DNA of 64,000 nt from Streptomyces formicae (GCF_002556545.1 NZ_CP022685.1:2170001-2234000), one strand, 5' to 3'; positions 45,043-53,856 are shown, counted from the stretch's first letter. Translations and numbers: made by a program. The notes: generated by a model not told the origin, from the sequence alone.

Positions 45043-45786
45043 TCATCCGTAGAGGTGGTCCAGCCAGTCCTGCCACGCGAGTTCGGTGCGCTTGCCGTCG
45101 GCGTGCGCACCGAAGTCGTGCACGCTGACGGTCACCGGGAGGCCGAAGTGGTTGCGGCCAAAGAAGCGGTGCAGGCTGTCGTCCGCGCGCAGCCCCAGGA
45201 AGTACCTGCTGCGGAAGTCGATGACCGCGTCGAGCGGCTCGCCGGGCGTCCTGACCCGGACGCGGGCCCCTTCGGACGCGTCGTCGGGCAGGGCGAGCGC
45301 GCGGCCGAGCCTGACGAAGGCGTCCGGCGCGGCCGACGCGGGCGGCCCGGTGATCGCGGAGTGCACGGCCGGGCGGCCCTTGAAGTGCGCGAGGTACTCG
45401 CACAGGGTGTGCAGCCGGAAGTCGGTGTGCTTGGCGACGGCGTCGTACTGCGCGTCGCGGTCACCGGTGAAGACGCCGCTGCGGACGTAGCGCACCCAGG
45501 AGCGGCGGCCGCCGTTGCGCGGCTCGACGGTGTGGTCGAGCTGGTTGAGGGTCTGGCCGGGGACGCGGTCGGGGTCCTCCACGCGGGCGGTGAGCCGGTG
45601 CGGCGGGTCCCAGCACGTCACGGTGCCGCCGGAGGGGGCGGCGCCGCCCTCCCTGGGCTCGTACCGCAGGGGCCTGAGCCAGCCCGCGGCGCCGGTGGTG
45701 AGGGCGTCCCAGACCTCGGCGGGCGACGCGTCGACCTCGAACTCCCTGACTATCTCGAATTCCTTGCCGGTGCCCGTGCCGCTCAT
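45043..45786 (-). CDS. SRPBCC (AHSA1-like) domain protein
   Basis: Protein of 247 residues. Residues 10-140 form a START-like ligand-binding fold (FEIVREFEVDASPAEVWDALTTGAAGWLRP, RSWVRYVRSGVFTGD), and the C-terminal part repeats a similar pattern (YFLGLRADDSLHRFFGRNHFGLPVTVSVHDFG). Proteins of this type bind hydrophobic ligands or act as co-chaperones of Hsp90; no catalytic residues are evident. GAGGGGGA precedes the start. It converges on the nuclease gene with 11 bases between. Confidence 0.82.
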   Translation of the reverse strand: MSGTGTGKEFEIVREFEVDASPAEVWDALTTGAAGWLRPLRYEPREGGAAPSGGTVTCWDPPHRLTARVEDPDRVPGQTLNQLDHTVEPRNGGRRSWVRYVRSGVFTGDRDAQYDAVAKHTDFRLHTLCEYLAHFKGRPAVHSAITGPPASAAPDAFVRLGRALALPDDASEGARVRVRTPGEPLDAVIDFRSRYFLGLRADDSLHRFFGRNHFGLPVTVSVHDFGAHADGKRTELAWQDWLDHLYG

Positions 45787-45883
45787 GCCGTCCCCCTCGC
45801 ATCGCCCTGCGCCGATCCACCGTCCCGCCGACCGGGGCCGCTGTCCAGGCGCGTTCGGAGGTCGGTGGTCCGGCGCCGGGGAT

Positions 45884-46681
45884 CTACGCTCCGCGCGGTA
45901 CGAAGGTGTGCGCCAACCGGTAGCGGGCGACCGAGTCATCGGAGAGGACGCCGGGGAACTCCCGCACGCGCCGCCACCGGGCCGTCGGCGCTCCCACCCC
46001 CTCGCCCGCGGCGGAGAGCGCGTCGACGTGGGCCTGTTCGTCGGTCCACTCCGCGTAGTTGACGACCTGCCTGCCGTCGGTGCTGAGGTGGAAGTGCGCG
46101 GCGAGCAGCCCGCCGCCCGCCGTCCCGTCGCCCTCCAGCGCGTCCATCACCCCGTCCACCCAGGCCCGCTGGCGGTCGGCGTCGGGCCCTTCGAACGCGA
46201 CGCGCACGATCACGATCGCACCGGGCTCCCGGTCCGCGCGCTCCGCGGCACCGGTCCAGCTGCGGTACAGGCGCGTCTTGAGCAGACCGAGGCGCTCGAT
46301 GCCCGGCACCGCGGCGTCGATGTCGGTGTTCCGCGCGTCCCTGCCGTTGGCGGCGCTCGCGAAGAAGTCCTGGTAGGCGTCCTCGTCCCGCCACTGCGAG
46401 TGGTGCAGGACCGTGTCACCGTCGGCGCCCGCGTACACGGCGTACGACAGCAGTCCCTCGTGCGGCCAGTCCCTGGTGCTCCAGGCCGTGGCGATGGCGT
46501 CCAGCGTGGCCCGCTGCCGCTCGGGCGAGCCCGTGCTCCAGGTGCTGACGAAGGTGAGTCCGACGTCGGGGCGGGCGGGGTCGGGGTGGGTGCCGGTGCG
46601 GAGGGTCGCGCCCGGGGTCGCGCTCCACGTGGCGCTCGGGGTGGTGCTCGCGGTCTTGGCCGGTTCCTGGGTCGTAGACAT
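45884..46681 (-). CDS. Tandem antibiotic-biosynthesis-monooxygenase (ABM) domain protein
   Basis: Protein of 265 residues with two dimeric-barrel ABM domains (LTFVSTWSTGSPERQRATLDAIATAWSTRD; and AIVIVRVAFEGPDADRQRAWVDGVMDALEGD). Both show the beta-alpha-beta pattern with WRDEDAYQDFF and WTDEQAHVDAL. Such proteins may be cofactor-free oxygenases or stress proteins. The start at 46681 is chosen because a GGGACAG ribosome-like site lies upstream. A MerR/SoxR-type operator sits 75-95 bases upstream, so the gene is probably induced by a redox or small-molecule signal. Confidence 0.78.
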   Translation of the reverse strand: MSTTQEPAKTASTTPSATWSATPGATLRTGTHPDPARPDVGLTFVSTWSTGSPERQRATLDAIATAWSTRDWPHEGLLSYAVYAGADGDTVLHHSQWRDEDAYQDFFASAANGRDARNTDIDAAVPGIERLGLLKTRLYRSWTGAAERADREPGAIVIVRVAFEGPDADRQRAWVDGVMDALEGDGTAGGGLLAAHFHLSTDGRQVVNYAEWTDEQAHVDALSAAGEGVGAPTARWRRVREFPGVLSDDSVARYRLAHTFVPRGA

Positions 46682-46749
46682 GGCTGTCCCATCCATCCGT
46701 CTCGGTGTGCGTGCCGTGCCCGGGCCGATGACCGTCCCGGGCACGCCCT

Positions 46750-46780
46750 ACACTCCGACCTCAACCAAGATTGAGGTCAA
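46750..46780 (-). promoter_or_regulatory. MerR/SoxR-type promoter with GACCTCAA-N6-TTGAGGTC operator
   Basis: A perfect inverted repeat (46757-46778) lies in the spacer of a promoter on the minus strand: -35 TTGACC (46775-46780), a 19-base spacer and a weak -10 GAGTGT (46750-46755). A 19-20 base spacer containing CCTCAA-N6-TTGAGG is the hallmark of promoters twisted by MerR-family activators such as SoxR. It overlaps the stop codon of the upstream SGNH gene and drives the ABM gene. No MerR gene is in the window. Confidence 0.7.
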
Positions 46781-47577
46781 GCCCGTTCGCGATCCGGCAG
46801 GGTCACCGCGGCCAGCGCGGGGCGTTTCGCCTCGCGGCCGTCCCCCGAGGAACGGCCCCGCACCCGCCGCCACACCCACGGCCCCATGAAGCCCGCGAAC
46901 CAGCGCGCCTCCGCCGTGACCTCGTCGAACACCGACTGCGGGGCGAGCGGCGGCAGCGGTTCGAGCCAGCTCTCGTGACCCGGCACGCCCAGGACGTCCG
47001 CCACGCCCGCGGCGATCCGGGCATGGCCGAGCGGGCTCGCGTGCAGGCGGTCCCTGCTCCACAGCCGGGGGTCGGTGGTGACGCGGTGCGGGAACGTGTC
47101 GAGGACGGCCACCCCGTGCCGGTCGGCCGCCGCGCGGATCCGCGCGTTCAGATCCAGGACCCGGGGCAGCGCGCGCCGCGCGAGCGGGGAGATCCGCCCG
47201 ATGTCCGGGAAGGTCACGGTGGCCACCCGGGCGCCCGCCCCGGTGAGTTCGGTGAACATCTCCTCGATGTCCGCGGCCACCCGCGCGGCGTCGAAGCCCG
47301 GCCGCACCAGGTCGTTCATGCCCGTCATCACGGTGACGAGATCCGGCTTCAACGCCAGGGCCGGGCCCAGCTGTTCCGCCTTGACCCGGGCGGTGACGCG
47401 CCCGCGCACGGCGAGGTTGGCGTACGTGAGGTCCGGATTGCCCGCCGCGAGGATCTCCGCGAACCGGTCGGCCCACCCCCGGTACCCATGGCTCTCGTCG
47501 CCGTCCCCCAGCCCCTCGGTCTGGCTGTCGCCGATCGCTACGTAGCGCGCGAAAGGGTACTGCTGCCTCGTGCTCAT
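46777..47577 (-). CDS. SGNH/GDSL-family hydrolase
   Basis: Protein of 266 residues. Block I is GDSQTEG with nucleophile Ser18, the oxyanion Gly is in NLAVRGRV, block III is GMNDL with Asn, and block V is DRLHASPLGH with the Asp-x-x-His. There is no signal peptide, so it should act in the cytosol as esterase or lipase. The last 40 residues are basic and outside the core fold. Its stop codon overlaps the MerR-type operator of the next gene. Confidence 0.87.
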   Translation of the reverse strand: MSTRQQYPFARYVAIGDSQTEGLGDGDESHGYRGWADRFAEILAAGNPDLTYANLAVRGRVTARVKAEQLGPALALKPDLVTVMTGMNDLVRPGFDAARVAADIEEMFTELTGAGARVATVTFPDIGRISPLARRALPRVLDLNARIRAAADRHGVAVLDTFPHRVTTDPRLWSRDRLHASPLGHARIAAGVADVLGVPGHESWLEPLPPLAPQSVFDEVTAEARWFAGFMGPWVWRRVRGRSSGDGREAKRPALAAVTLPDRERA

Positions 47578-47638
47578 GGCCTGAGCTTGCTCCGGCCGCG
47601 CGACCCCGTCAACGCGGGGCCGCGGCGCGCGCGACGCG

Positions 47639-48418
47639 TCACAGCAGGTGCCCGCCCCCGTCCACGAGCAGCACCTCGCCCGTGATGTACGAGGAGTTGG
47701 CCAGGTCGACCACGGCCTCGGCGATGTCCTCGGGGCGGCCGACCCGCCCCAGCGGCAGCCGTTCCGCGACGGCCTCCATCGCGGCCTCCACGCCCTCGAC
47801 CCCGTCGAACCACGGCGTGTCGATCATGCCGGGCGCGACGGCGTTGACGCGCACCGCGGGCCCGAGCGTCTTGGCGAGCAGCTTGGTCATGTGGTTCACG
47901 GCGGCCTTGCTCACCGCGTACGGGATGGAGCTGCCACCGGGCCGCACCCCCGCCTGCGACGAGATGTTCACGATGCTGCCCGCGCCGCTCGCCCGCAGGT
48001 GCGGGACGGCCGCGGTGATCGTCTGCCAGACGCCGATGACGTTGACGTCGTACAGCTCCCGCCACACCTCGGGGCTCGCGGCCTCGAAGTCGTCGTGGTC
48101 GATGAACCGGGTGGCGCCCGCGCAGTTGACCAGGATGTCCAGGCGGCCGTACGCGTCGACGGCTGCCTGAACGAGCCGCTTGGCGTCGGCCTCGTCCGCG
48201 ACGCTCGCCCTGACGTAGACCGCGTCGGGCAGTTCGGCCGCCAGTTCCTCGCCCGCCGCCACGGAGCGCGCGGAGTTGACGACCACCCGGATCCCCCGGG
48301 CGGCCAGGCGCCGGGCGATCTCGGCGCCGATCCCCGACGAGGACCCGGTCACGAGGGCGACGCGCTCCTCACCGGCACGGCCGCCGTCGCGGATGCTGTC
48401 GTTGCTGCTGGTTTCCAT
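47639..48418 (-). CDS. Short-chain dehydrogenase/reductase
   Basis: Protein of 259 residues, classical SDR. The nucleotide loop is VTGSSSGIGAEIA, the NxxG element is NCAG, catalytic Ser is in NISSQAG and Tyr-x3-Lys in YAVSKAA. The C-terminus (TGEVLLVDGGGHLL) is of the FabG type. The start at 48418 has GAGG seven bases upstream; the frame continues upstream without a ribosome site. Substrate unknown. It may share a transcript with the SGNH gene, 61 bases downstream. Confidence 0.86.
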   Translation of the reverse strand: METSSNDSIRDGGRAGEERVALVTGSSSGIGAEIARRLAARGIRVVVNSARSVAAGEELAAELPDAVYVRASVADEADAKRLVQAAVDAYGRLDILVNCAGATRFIDHDDFEAASPEVWRELYDVNVIGVWQTITAAVPHLRASGAGSIVNISSQAGVRPGGSSIPYAVSKAAVNHMTKLLAKTLGPAVRVNAVAPGMIDTPWFDGVEGVEAAMEAVAERLPLGRVGRPEDIAEAVVDLANSSYITGEVLLVDGGGHLL

Positions 48419-48506
48419 CTGTGCCTCAAGCCTCTGTACGTCCGGCCTGTCGGCGCCCGCGCCGATCATGCCAGAAGCCGCCGGGGCCGGCCGGGGCGGC
48501 TCCCCG

Positions 48507-48773
48507 TCAGCCGGGCCAGCTCCCCGTGAGGCGCCGCACGCCGACCGCGCCGCCGCGCTCCACGGCGGCCCTGACCACGGCGAAGATCGCGCCCTGGAGC
48601 GCGGCCGCGGCGAGGATCTCGCGCCAGGCGCGCTCCTCGTCGTGGGCGTCAGGCGCGTCGTCCTCGCCCGCGACCGCCTTCCAGACGCGGCTGAACAGCG
48701 CGCCCGCCAGCGCGCCGCCCAGCATGCCGAAGCCCGCGCCGACCGGCTTGTAGAGCAGCTTGAGCGGGCTCAT
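48507..48773 (-). CDS. DUF4235 membrane protein
   Basis: Protein of 88 residues. It matches DUF4235: KLLYKPVGAGFGMLGGALAGALFSRVWKAVAGED, then a short acidic loop and ILAAAALQGAIFAVVRAAVERGG. Two membrane-associated helices are likely. The start codon overlaps the stop of the preceding gene (ATGA), so the two are translated together. Often found in actinomycetes next to the helical Mn-apolipophorin-like protein encoded just before; function unknown. Confidence 0.83.
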   Translation of the reverse strand: MSPLKLLYKPVGAGFGMLGGALAGALFSRVWKAVAGEDDAPDAHDEERAWREILAAAALQGAIFAVVRAAVERGGAVGVRRLTGSWPG

Positions 48774-49135
48774 GCCCGCTCGCCCCGCCTGCGGCGGCGC
48801 AGTGCCGCACAGGCGAGCAGCGCGCCCGTGCCCGCCACGACCGCCAGGAGCGCCCGAGGGTGCTTGCCGCCGGTCCGTGCGACGTTGTCCGCCGCGGCCC
48901 GCACCGGCTCGGGCGTGCCCTCGCGCACCCGCCGCGCGGCCTCCGCGACCTTCTCCTCGACCTGGGCCACGGCGCGGTACTCCTCGGCGTGCGCGGCGCC
49001 CTCGGCCACCTTGTCCTTGACCTGTGCCGCGGTGTCGCGCATCTGGTCCTTGACCACCGCCGCCCCGTGCTTGGCGCGGGACGCGACGTCCGCCTGCGCA
49101 AGGAGTTCCTTCGGGTTCCTGGGCGTGTTCGCCAT
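48770..49135 (-). CDS. Helical envelope protein with C-terminal membrane anchor (DUF3618-like)
   Basis: Protein of 121 residues. After PRNPKELLAQADVASR it has a long amphipathic helix (KDQMRDTAAQVKDKVAEGAAHAEEYRAVAQVEEKVAEAARRV), one membrane helix (RALLAVVAGTGALLACAAL) and a basic RRRRRGE tail. This layout fits DUF3618-type proteins. The start has GAGGAGG upstream. Coupled to the DUF4235 gene by an ATGA overlap; the pair may form a small envelope complex. Confidence 0.75.
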   Translation of the reverse strand: MANTPRNPKELLAQADVASRAKHGAAVVKDQMRDTAAQVKDKVAEGAAHAEEYRAVAQVEEKVAEAARRVREGTPEPVRAAADNVARTGGKHPRALLAVVAGTGALLACAALRRRRRGERA

Positions 49136-49289
49136 GGGTGCGCCTCCTCGGCTCGTCCGTTCCTCGTTCGTGTCTCTCGCGCCCCGCCACGGGGAGCGCG
49201 GTGCCGACCGGGTACCCGCACCCGGCCCGGCTACCCCCGGCACGCGCGATCTTTTAGCGTTCACGCCCACCACCTCGTAGGAGAATTAA

Positions 49290-49304
49290 GTGGAGCTTCA
49301 GTGA
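49290..49304 (+). other. Possible four-codon upstream ORF before dapA
   Basis: AGGAGAATTAA is followed by GTG GAG CTT CAG TGA. The ribosome site is well placed for this GTG, while the dapA ATG, 21 bases beyond the TGA and in the same frame, has no ribosome site. It may be a leader for re-initiation or the remnant of an older dapA start broken by a stop codon. Confidence 0.35.
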
Positions 49305-49325
49305 CGCGTACCGAACACTGCGTTC

Positions 49326-50216
49326 ATGACCTCCCGGACCCCGGCCCCCTTCGGCCGCGCCCTGTGCGCGATGATCACGCCCTTCACCGACGCGGGCGCC
49401 CTCGACCTGGACGGCGCGCAGCGCCTCGCCGACCGCCTGGTGACCGACGGCTGCGAAGGGCTCGTCCTGTCCGGCACCACCGGCGAGTCGCCGACCACGT
49501 CCGACGCGGAGAAGTCCGCGCTCGTGCGCGCGGTGGCCGACGCGGTGGCGGGCCGCGCCCGGGTCGTCGCGGGCGTCGGCAGCAACGACACCCGGCACAC
49601 CGTCGAGCTGGCAGGGGCGGCCGAGAAGGCGGGCGCGGACGGCCTGTTGGTGGTCACGCCGTACTACAGCAAGCCGCCGCAGGACGCCGTGGCGGCCCAC
49701 TTCCTCGCGGTCGCCGAAGGATCGGGGCTCCCGGTGCTGCTCTACGACATCCCCGGCCGCACCGGCACCCGCATCGCGCCGGAGACGCTCCTTCGCCTGG
49801 CGGAGCATCCGCGGATCGTGGGCGTGAAGGACTGCGCGTACGACATCCTCGCCAGCCAGCGCGTCATGGGCCGCACGGACCTCGCGTACTACGCGGGCTG
49901 CGACGAGTACGACCTGGCGCTGTACGCCGTCGGCGGCGCGGGCTACATCAGCACGGTCGCCAATGTGATCCCCCGTCACCTGCGGTCCGTGCTCGACGCG
50001 TTCGACGCGGGCGACACGGCGGGGGCGCGCCGCGGGCAGCTCGCGGCCACCCCGCTCATCGACCTCATGATGGCGTCGGGCCTGCCCGGCACGGTCACCG
50101 CGAAGGCGCTGCTCGGGGCGCTCGGGCTGCCCGCAGGCCCGGTGCGGGCACCGCTGCTGCCCGCCGGCCGTGAGGTGACCGACGGGCTGCGGGCGGCGTA
50201 CGACGCGGTCGGCTAG
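49326..50216 (+). CDS. dapA: 4-hydroxy-tetrahydrodipicolinate synthase
   Basis: Protein of 296 residues, TIM barrel. The Schiff-base Lys168 is in VGVKDC, Tyr140 in LLYDIPGRTG, the Thr pair in SGTTGESPT and Arg145 binds the carboxylate. GRTG supports a true DapA. It condenses pyruvate with aspartate semialdehyde in lysine and diaminopimelate synthesis; dapD, later in the same pathway, lies 2.7 kb away. Streptomyces genomes often have more than one dapA. Its stop overlaps that of the convergent gene (CTAG). Confidence 0.88.
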   Translation: MTSRTPAPFGRALCAMITPFTDAGALDLDGAQRLADRLVTDGCEGLVLSGTTGESPTTSDAEKSALVRAVADAVAGRARVVAGVGSNDTRHTVELAGAAEKAGADGLLVVTPYYSKPPQDAVAAHFLAVAEGSGLPVLLYDIPGRTGTRIAPETLLRLAEHPRIVGVKDCAYDILASQRVMGRTDLAYYAGCDEYDLALYAVGGAGYISTVANVIPRHLRSVLDAFDAGDTAGARRGQLAATPLIDLMMASGLPGTVTAKALLGALGLPAGPVRAPLLPAGREVTDGLRAAYDAVG

Positions 50217-51439
50217 CGCGCCGCGAACACCGGGGTCCAGCGCCCGTCCGCGTCGGCCTTCGGCGAGAGGAAGCCGCTGAGCGGCACCGTCTTCTCGCTC
50301 CCGATGGTGACGAGGACGAGCCGGTTGCGGTACTCGCTCGTGCCGGGCGCGATGTCCCACGCGATCAGCCGCTTGTCGTCGACCCAGGCGAGGAGCTGCT
50401 GTCCCGGCACCTTGGCGACGCGCTTGCCGGTGAGCGGGTCGATCACCTCGGAGGCCGTCTTCCTGCCGCTGCCCGCGAAATCACCGGCCGCGAGCTTCCC
50501 GCTCGGGGAGAGCCGGGCCTCGACGTACCAGAGCAGGTGCTTCTCCCTGGCGGGAGCGCTCCGCTTGCGGCCGTCGAAGTCGTAGTACTGCTGGTTCGGC
50601 GCCCTGGTGAGCCCCGTGTAGACCAGGGACCCGTCCTGGCTGAAGCCGAAGTCCTGGCGGGTGTTGATGTCCGCGATCCCGCGATCGCCGGGCGAGGTCA
50701 TCGCCACCTTGTTCCAGTGGGCTTCGCCGGACGCCACGTCGACGACGTAGAAGCCGGTCCTGCTCGGCTCGGCGGGGCCCGGCTCCTCCTCCTTGCCGTT
50801 GTGGATCGGCTGGTCCATGTCGAGCAGGTCCGGATCGTTCTCGTACGTCGTCGCGACGAGCTTCCTGCCGTCGGGCGAGAACTCGACGCCCCCCACCCCG
50901 TGCTCGACCGGGATCCAGCGCTCGACCTTGCCCGTGAGCAGGTCGAGCAGGCCGATCCGCTGGGTGGGCAGGCCGCGTTCGAGCACGGCCGCGGTGCGCA
51001 TGCCGGGCGCCACGTCGAGGAAGGACCAGCGTTCGGCCTTCCGGTAGCGGCCCGTCTTCTGGTCGAGCAGCTGATAGGTCCGGGTGATCAGGGCGTCGCC
51101 GTCGGGCTGCTTGACGCGGGAGTTCGTGCTGAACGCGGCGAGCGCGGTGCCGCCCGCGGCGATCAGGTCACGGGGCGGCGACTGGTCGGGGTGCGCGACG
51201 ACGTCACCGTCGCGCAGCTCGCTCGCCGGGCGCGGGCCGCGCGCCTCGGAGTCCGCGCCGATGACCGGCACCGCCACCGCCACCACGGCCGCCACCGCGG
51301 CGAGCGACGTGCCGGCGATCGCGCGCACCCGGCGCCGCCGCCGCACGCTCAGCACCCGGTCGGCGAGGTCCCCCGGCACCGGCGCGTCTCGCTCCGCCTG
51401 TTCCCGCAGCGCGTCGCGCATCAGGTCTTCGACGTTCAC
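50213..51439 (-). CDS. Membrane-anchored propeller-like protein partnered with an ECF sigma factor
   Basis: Protein of 408 residues. A cytosolic head of about 45 residues (DLMRDALREQAERDAPVPGDLADRVLSVRRRRRVR) is followed by one membrane helix (GTSLAAVAAVVAVAVPVIGA) and an extracytoplasmic WD40/Tol-B-like propeller (VEFSPDGRKLVATTYENDP, GFSQDGSLVYTGL, RLSPSGKLAAGDFAGSG). The GTG start overlaps the stop of the sigma factor gene (GTGA). This organisation suggests an anti-sigma or sensor partner, though no zinc finger is present. Confidence 0.78.
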   Translation of the reverse strand: MNVEDLMRDALREQAERDAPVPGDLADRVLSVRRRRRVRAIAGTSLAAVAAVVAVAVPVIGADSEARGPRPASELRDGDVVAHPDQSPPRDLIAAGGTALAAFSTNSRVKQPDGDALITRTYQLLDQKTGRYRKAERWSFLDVAPGMRTAAVLERGLPTQRIGLLDLLTGKVERWIPVEHGVGGVEFSPDGRKLVATTYENDPDLLDMDQPIHNGKEEEPGPAEPSRTGFYVVDVASGEAHWNKVAMTSPGDRGIADINTRQDFGFSQDGSLVYTGLTRAPNQQYYDFDGRKRSAPAREKHLLWYVEARLSPSGKLAAGDFAGSGRKTASEVIDPLTGKRVAKVPGQQLLAWVDDKRLIAWDIAPGTSEYRNRLVLVTIGSEKTVPLSGFLSPKADADGRWTPVFAAR

Positions 51440-51990
51440 GGTCCTACCTCCACGGGCGAGAAGTCGGGGGACCCGGCCCCGGTGCCGGGCCCTTCGAGCC
51501 GGGCGAGCTCGGGAGCCAGGCCCCTGAGCCGGGCCAGGGAGCGGTGCGTCGTGCTGCGCACGGTGCCCACGGAGCAGCCCAGGAGCGCGGCCACCTCCGC
51601 CTCGGGCAGGTCCTCGAAGTAGCGCAGCACGAGGACGGTCCGCTGCCGCGCGGTGAGCTTGGCGAGCGCCCCGCGCAGCACGATCCGCAGCTCCGCGGCG
51701 GACGCGCCGTCCCCGGCCACGGGGGTCTCCGGCGGCTCGGCGACGGCCAGTTCGCGCCGCGGCCACTTCAGCCGCCAGCGGCCGATCTGCTGGCGGTAGA
51801 GGACCTGCCGTACGTACGCCTCGGGTTCGTCGATGCGGTGCCAGCGGCCGACGGCCTTGACCAGCGCGTTCTGGAGCAGGTCCTCGGCCGCGTGCCGGTC
51901 GCCGCCGCTGAGCAGCACGGCGGTCCTCAGCAGCGTGCCGGATCTGCTCCGCACGAACTCCCGGAAACTCTCCTGCCCTTCGGCATCCAT
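51436..51990 (-). CDS. SigE-family ECF RNA polymerase sigma factor
   Basis: Protein of about 184 residues with the SigE-family pattern: FREFVRSRSGTLLRTAVLLSGGDRHAAEDLLQNALVKAVGRW (region 2), EPEAYVRQVLYRQQIGRWR, and region 4 LTARQRTVLVLRYFEDLPEAEVAALLGCSVGTVRSTTHRSLARL. It starts at an ATG with AAGG upstream; a GTG two codons before is possible. It is co-translated with the membrane propeller protein. Related factors answer to envelope or morphological signals; the target genes here are unknown. Confidence 0.9.
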   Translation of the reverse strand: MDAEGQESFREFVRSRSGTLLRTAVLLSGGDRHAAEDLLQNALVKAVGRWHRIDEPEAYVRQVLYRQQIGRWRLKWPRRELAVAEPPETPVAGDGASAAELRIVLRGALAKLTARQRTVLVLRYFEDLPEAEVAALLGCSVGTVRSTTHRSLARLRGLAPELARLEGPGTGAGSPDFSPVEVGP

Positions 51991-52108
51991 CGTCACCTTC
52001 TCTTCCCCGGCGGGCCTGCTGCCCCCTCACTCCTCTGGACGGGCCCGGTCGTCCCCCGCTATGCCTGCGTCTCGAAGAAACTTCGTACGGCCGTGATCGG
52101 CCCCGTGC

Positions 52109-52729
52109 TCAGCCGGGGAACCCCGCCGCCTTGGTCCAGCGCAGCGTCTCCCCGCCCCCGCTGAAGGTGACCTTCTTGCCCCCGGCGGCGACGGCGATCT
52201 TCTCCCAGCCGTCGAAGTTCTTGGTGAGGTGCTTGTCCCACGTGGTCAGCCGCCCGGTGGCGACCGCGGCGACGGACTCGGTCGGCGGCTCGCCGTCCGC
52301 GCAGTACACGCCGAAGTCCCCGAAGGCCGCGACGGTGCCGTCCTTGGCCTTGAGGGTGATCCCCTGACAGGCGTCGGTCGTGGTCTTGTAGACGACCGCG
52401 GGCTTGGACCACCCCTTCGCGCGGGGGCTGTAGTCCTGCACGAAGAGCCCCTTCTTGCTCAGGTAGTGCATGGCCACGCGCCGCCCGTCGGCCAGCTTGA
52501 CCTGCGCGTTGAACGGACTCGGGCTACCGCTCCAGGGAATGTCGCTCTTCTGGAGCGGATAGCTGTGATCGCCCGCGACGGCCCGGTCCACCTGTTGCGC
52601 GGCACCGTGCCCCGCGCTCTTCTCCCGCCCCGCGGCCCCGTCCTGCCCGGCACTCTGACCGCACCCGGCCACGAGCCCGACCACGGCCACCGCCCCCAGC
52701 GCCACGGCTCTGATCCCCGCTCTGCTCAT
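52109..52729 (-). CDS. Secreted lipoprotein of unknown function
   Basis: Protein of 206 residues with a lipoprotein signal: GIRAVALGAVAVVGLVAGC, with the lipidated Cys at residue 22. The mature part has strands such as QVKLADGRRVAMHYLSKKGLFVQDYSP and ACQGITLKAKDGTVAAFGDFGVYCADGEPP, and resembles secreted beta-rich Streptomyces lipoproteins. No catalytic motif. ATG 52729 is chosen because AGGAG is six bases upstream. Downstream of it lies the ECF sigma factor gene, which may or may not be co-regulated. Confidence 0.78.
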   Translation of the reverse strand: MSRAGIRAVALGAVAVVGLVAGCGQSAGQDGAAGREKSAGHGAAQQVDRAVAGDHSYPLQKSDIPWSGSPSPFNAQVKLADGRRVAMHYLSKKGLFVQDYSPRAKGWSKPAVVYKTTTDACQGITLKAKDGTVAAFGDFGVYCADGEPPTESVAAVATGRLTTWDKHLTKNFDGWEKIAVAAGGKKVTFSGGGETLRWTKAAGFPG

Positions 52730-52812
52730 GCCCATCTCCTGTCGCACCGCTGTCGTCCGTGTCATCCCGTGTCATCCCGCTGTCGTCCGCGCAGCATACG
52801 TACGCGAACGCG

Positions 52813-52847
52813 CGAGGGCGCCCTCCCGTGGGGGAAGGGCGCCCTCG
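52813..52847. terminator. Hairpin terminator after dapD
   Basis: CGAGGGCGCCCT pairs perfectly with AGGGCGCCCTCG around an 11-base loop, 20 bases beyond the dapD stop on the minus strand. No T-tract. Confidence 0.75.
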
Positions 52848-52866
52848 ACAGGACTGGCGGAGCCGG

Positions 52867-53856
52867 TCAGTTGTGGCTGTGCAGGACCTCGTTCAGGCCG
52901 CCCCAGACCGCGTTGTTCGGGCGGGCCTCGACGGTGCCCGTGACCGAGTTGCGGCGGAAGAGGATGTTCGAGGCGCCGGAGAGCTCGCGGGCCTTGACGA
53001 TCTGGCCGTCGGGCATCGTGACGCGGGTACCGGCGGTGACGTACAGACCGGCCTCGACGACGCACTCGTCGCCGAGCGCGATGCCGACACCCGCCTCGGC
53101 GCCGATCAGGCAGCGCTCGCCGATGACGATGCGGACGTTGCCGCCACCGGACAGGGTGCCCATGGTGGAGGCGCCGCCGCCGATGTCCGAGCCGTCGCCG
53201 ACGACGACGCCGGCGGAGATGCGGCCCTCGACCATGGAGGTGCCCAGCGTGCCCGCGTTGAAGTTCACGAAGCCCTCGTGCATGACGGTCGTGCCCTCGG
53301 CGAGGTGCGCGCCGAGGCGGACGCGGTCGGCGTCGGCGATGCGGACGCCCTTCGGCGCGACGTAGTCCGTCATGCGCGGGAACTTGTCGATGGAGGTCAC
53401 GGCGAGGTGCAGGCCCTCGGCGCGGGCGTTGAGCCGGACCTTCTCGACGTCGTCCACGGCGACCGGGCCGAGCGAGGTCCAGGCGACGTTGGGCAGGAAG
53501 CCGAACTGTCCGTCCAGGTTCACGCCGTGCGGCTTGACCAGGCGGTGGCTGAGCAGGTGCAGACGCAGGTACACGTCGTGGGCGTCCTGCGGCTTGTCGT
53601 CGAGGGACGCGATGACCGTACGTACGGCGATGATCTCCACGCCACGGCGGGCGTCCGGGCCCATCGCCTTGGCGGCACCCTCGCCGAGCAGCTCCACGGC
53701 GCGCTCGGCGGACAGCCGCTCGGTGCCCGCGGGGCCCGCTTCGGCGGCGAGCTCGGGCGCGGGGAACCAGGTGTCGAGAACGGTGCCGTCGGTGGTGACG
53801 GTGGCGAGGCCTGCGGCGACGGCGCCGGTGGTGCGAGAAGCATTCGTGTCGGTCAT
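52867..53856 (-). CDS. dapD: 2,3,4,5-tetrahydropyridine-2,6-dicarboxylate N-succinyltransferase
   Basis: Protein of 329 residues of the actinobacterial DapD type. The N-terminal domain is followed by a left-handed beta helix of hexapeptide repeats ([58 protein letters not shown]). It transfers succinyl from CoA to tetrahydrodipicolinate in lysine/DAP synthesis and works as a trimer. It stands alone with a hairpin behind it and shares the pathway with dapA at 49.3 kb. Confidence 0.92.
   Translation of the reverse strand: MTDTNASRTTGAVAAGLATVTTDGTVLDTWFPAPELAAEAGPAGTERLSAERAVELLGEGAAKAMGPDARRGVEIIAVRTVIASLDDKPQDAHDVYLRLHLLSHRLVKPHGVNLDGQFGFLPNVAWTSLGPVAVDDVEKVRLNARAEGLHLAVTSIDKFPRMTDYVAPKGVRIADADRVRLGAHLAEGTTVMHEGFVNFNAGTLGTSMVEGRISAGVVVGDGSDIGGGASTMGTLSGGGNVRIVIGERCLIGAEAGVGIALGDECVVEAGLYVTAGTRVTMPDGQIVKARELSGASNILFRRNSVTGTVEARPNNAVWGGLNEVLHSHN

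Noticed and set aside
45131..45464. Extra Thr/Ser- or Arg-rich proteins in alternative frames across the window
   Set aside because: Their composition is that of GC-rich out-of-frame reading (runs of Arg, Pro, Ala, Ser or Thr), they lack ribosome sites and they lie over well-supported genes.
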